Assembly: GCA_002104905.1 (NCBI GenBank)
Contig: MCFE01000837.1
Coordinates: 1 to 31,812 of the forward strand
Origin: Basidiobolus meristosporus CBS 931.73
Lineage: Eukaryota > Basidiobolomycota > Basidiobolomycetes > Basidiobolales > Basidiobolaceae
Reading direction: 5' to 3'
DNA: 31,812 nucleotides
The notes under the pieces are model-generated. The model had not been told where the DNA came from and did not search any database. It worked only from the letters and a program-made list of their open reading frames with translations. The position numbers and the translations under genes are program-made. This document shows, one piece after another, positions 31,551 to 31,812 of the stretch (position 1 is its first letter; every line of letters begins with the position of its first letter).

Positions 31551-31812
31551 GGGTTAGGGTTAGGGTTAGGGTTAGGGTTAGGGTTAGGGTTAGGGTTAGG
31601 GTTAGGGTTAGGGTTAGGGTTAGGTTAGGGTTAGGGTTAGGGTTAGGGTTAGGGTTAGGGTTAGGGTTAGGGTTAGGGTTAGGGTTAGGGTTAGGGTTAG
31701 GTTAGGGTTAGGGTTAGGGTTAGGGTTAGGGTTAGGGTTAGGGTTAGGGTTAGGGTTAGGGTTAGGGTTAGGGTTAGGGTTAGGGTTAGGGTTAGGGTTA
31801 GGGTTAGGGTAG
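31551..31812 (+). repeat. Telomere, (TTAGGG)n
   Basis: About 43 TTAGGG units run to the end of the window in the orientation expected for a right chromosome end. Two TTAGG units (31620-31624 and 31697-31701) interrupt the register, 77 nt apart. The last bases are ggtag, probably a read-end error. Confidence 0.98.

Overview
This window is the right-hand end of a chromosome from a fungus, very probably a non-Dikarya (early-diverging) one. It ends in about 260 bases of TTAGGG telomere repeat. Introns are short (mostly 50-70 nt, GT-AG), polyadenylation signals are AATAAA, and the strongly expressed genes (GAPDH, enolase, EFL) have a marked C-ending codon bias. Three observations argue against Ascomycota and typical Basidiomycota. 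Both 'EF-1alpha-like' genes are the EFL type of translation elongation GTPase. One gene contains a textbook U12-type AT-AC intron. A ferritin-like gene fragment is also present. EFL is known from some chytrid, blastocladialean and entomophthoralean-type fungi, so I infer something in that range; I cannot name a species.

Layout. Positions 1-8.1 kb hold a 5'-truncated PH-PH-C2-RasGAP, ribosomal protein eL32, a MAP kinase kinase and an unrecognised multi-exon protein. Positions 8.5-26.1 kb hold a dense housekeeping block: a vacuolar serine carboxypeptidase, EFL copy 1, RPS3 (uS3), the PP2A scaffold subunit, GAPDH, enolase, EFL copy 2 and isocitrate lyase. Glycolysis (GAPDH, enolase), the glyoxylate cycle (isocitrate lyase) and translation (eL32, uS3, EFL) are side by side, but nothing suggests an operon. 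Each gene has its own promoter, often a TATAAATA box 40-80 bp before the ATG. The single RPS3 intron carries a convincing box C/D snoRNA.

Beyond 26.1 kb gene density collapses. There is a possible small spliced secreted-protein gene on the minus strand, then a ferritin remnant cut off by telomere-like sequence. After that comes a graveyard of retroelements: a decayed LINE, a 5'-truncated LINE tail and a tRNA-derived SINE sharing the LINE's 3' tail. They all lie in one orientation, with 3' ends facing the centromere and usually touching one or two TTAGGG units. A 155-bp subtelomeric repeat follows, then a last 50-bp LINE tail joined directly to the telomere.

The most interesting biology is this telomere-directed LINE/SINE family. 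The geometry (cDNA strand continuous with the G-rich strand, tail at chromosome breaks, telomere added on top) fits reverse transcription primed by chromosome ends. The U12 intron, the intronic snoRNA, the CDS-only identity of the two EFL genes and a damaged splice acceptor in the MAP kinase kinase are separate leads.
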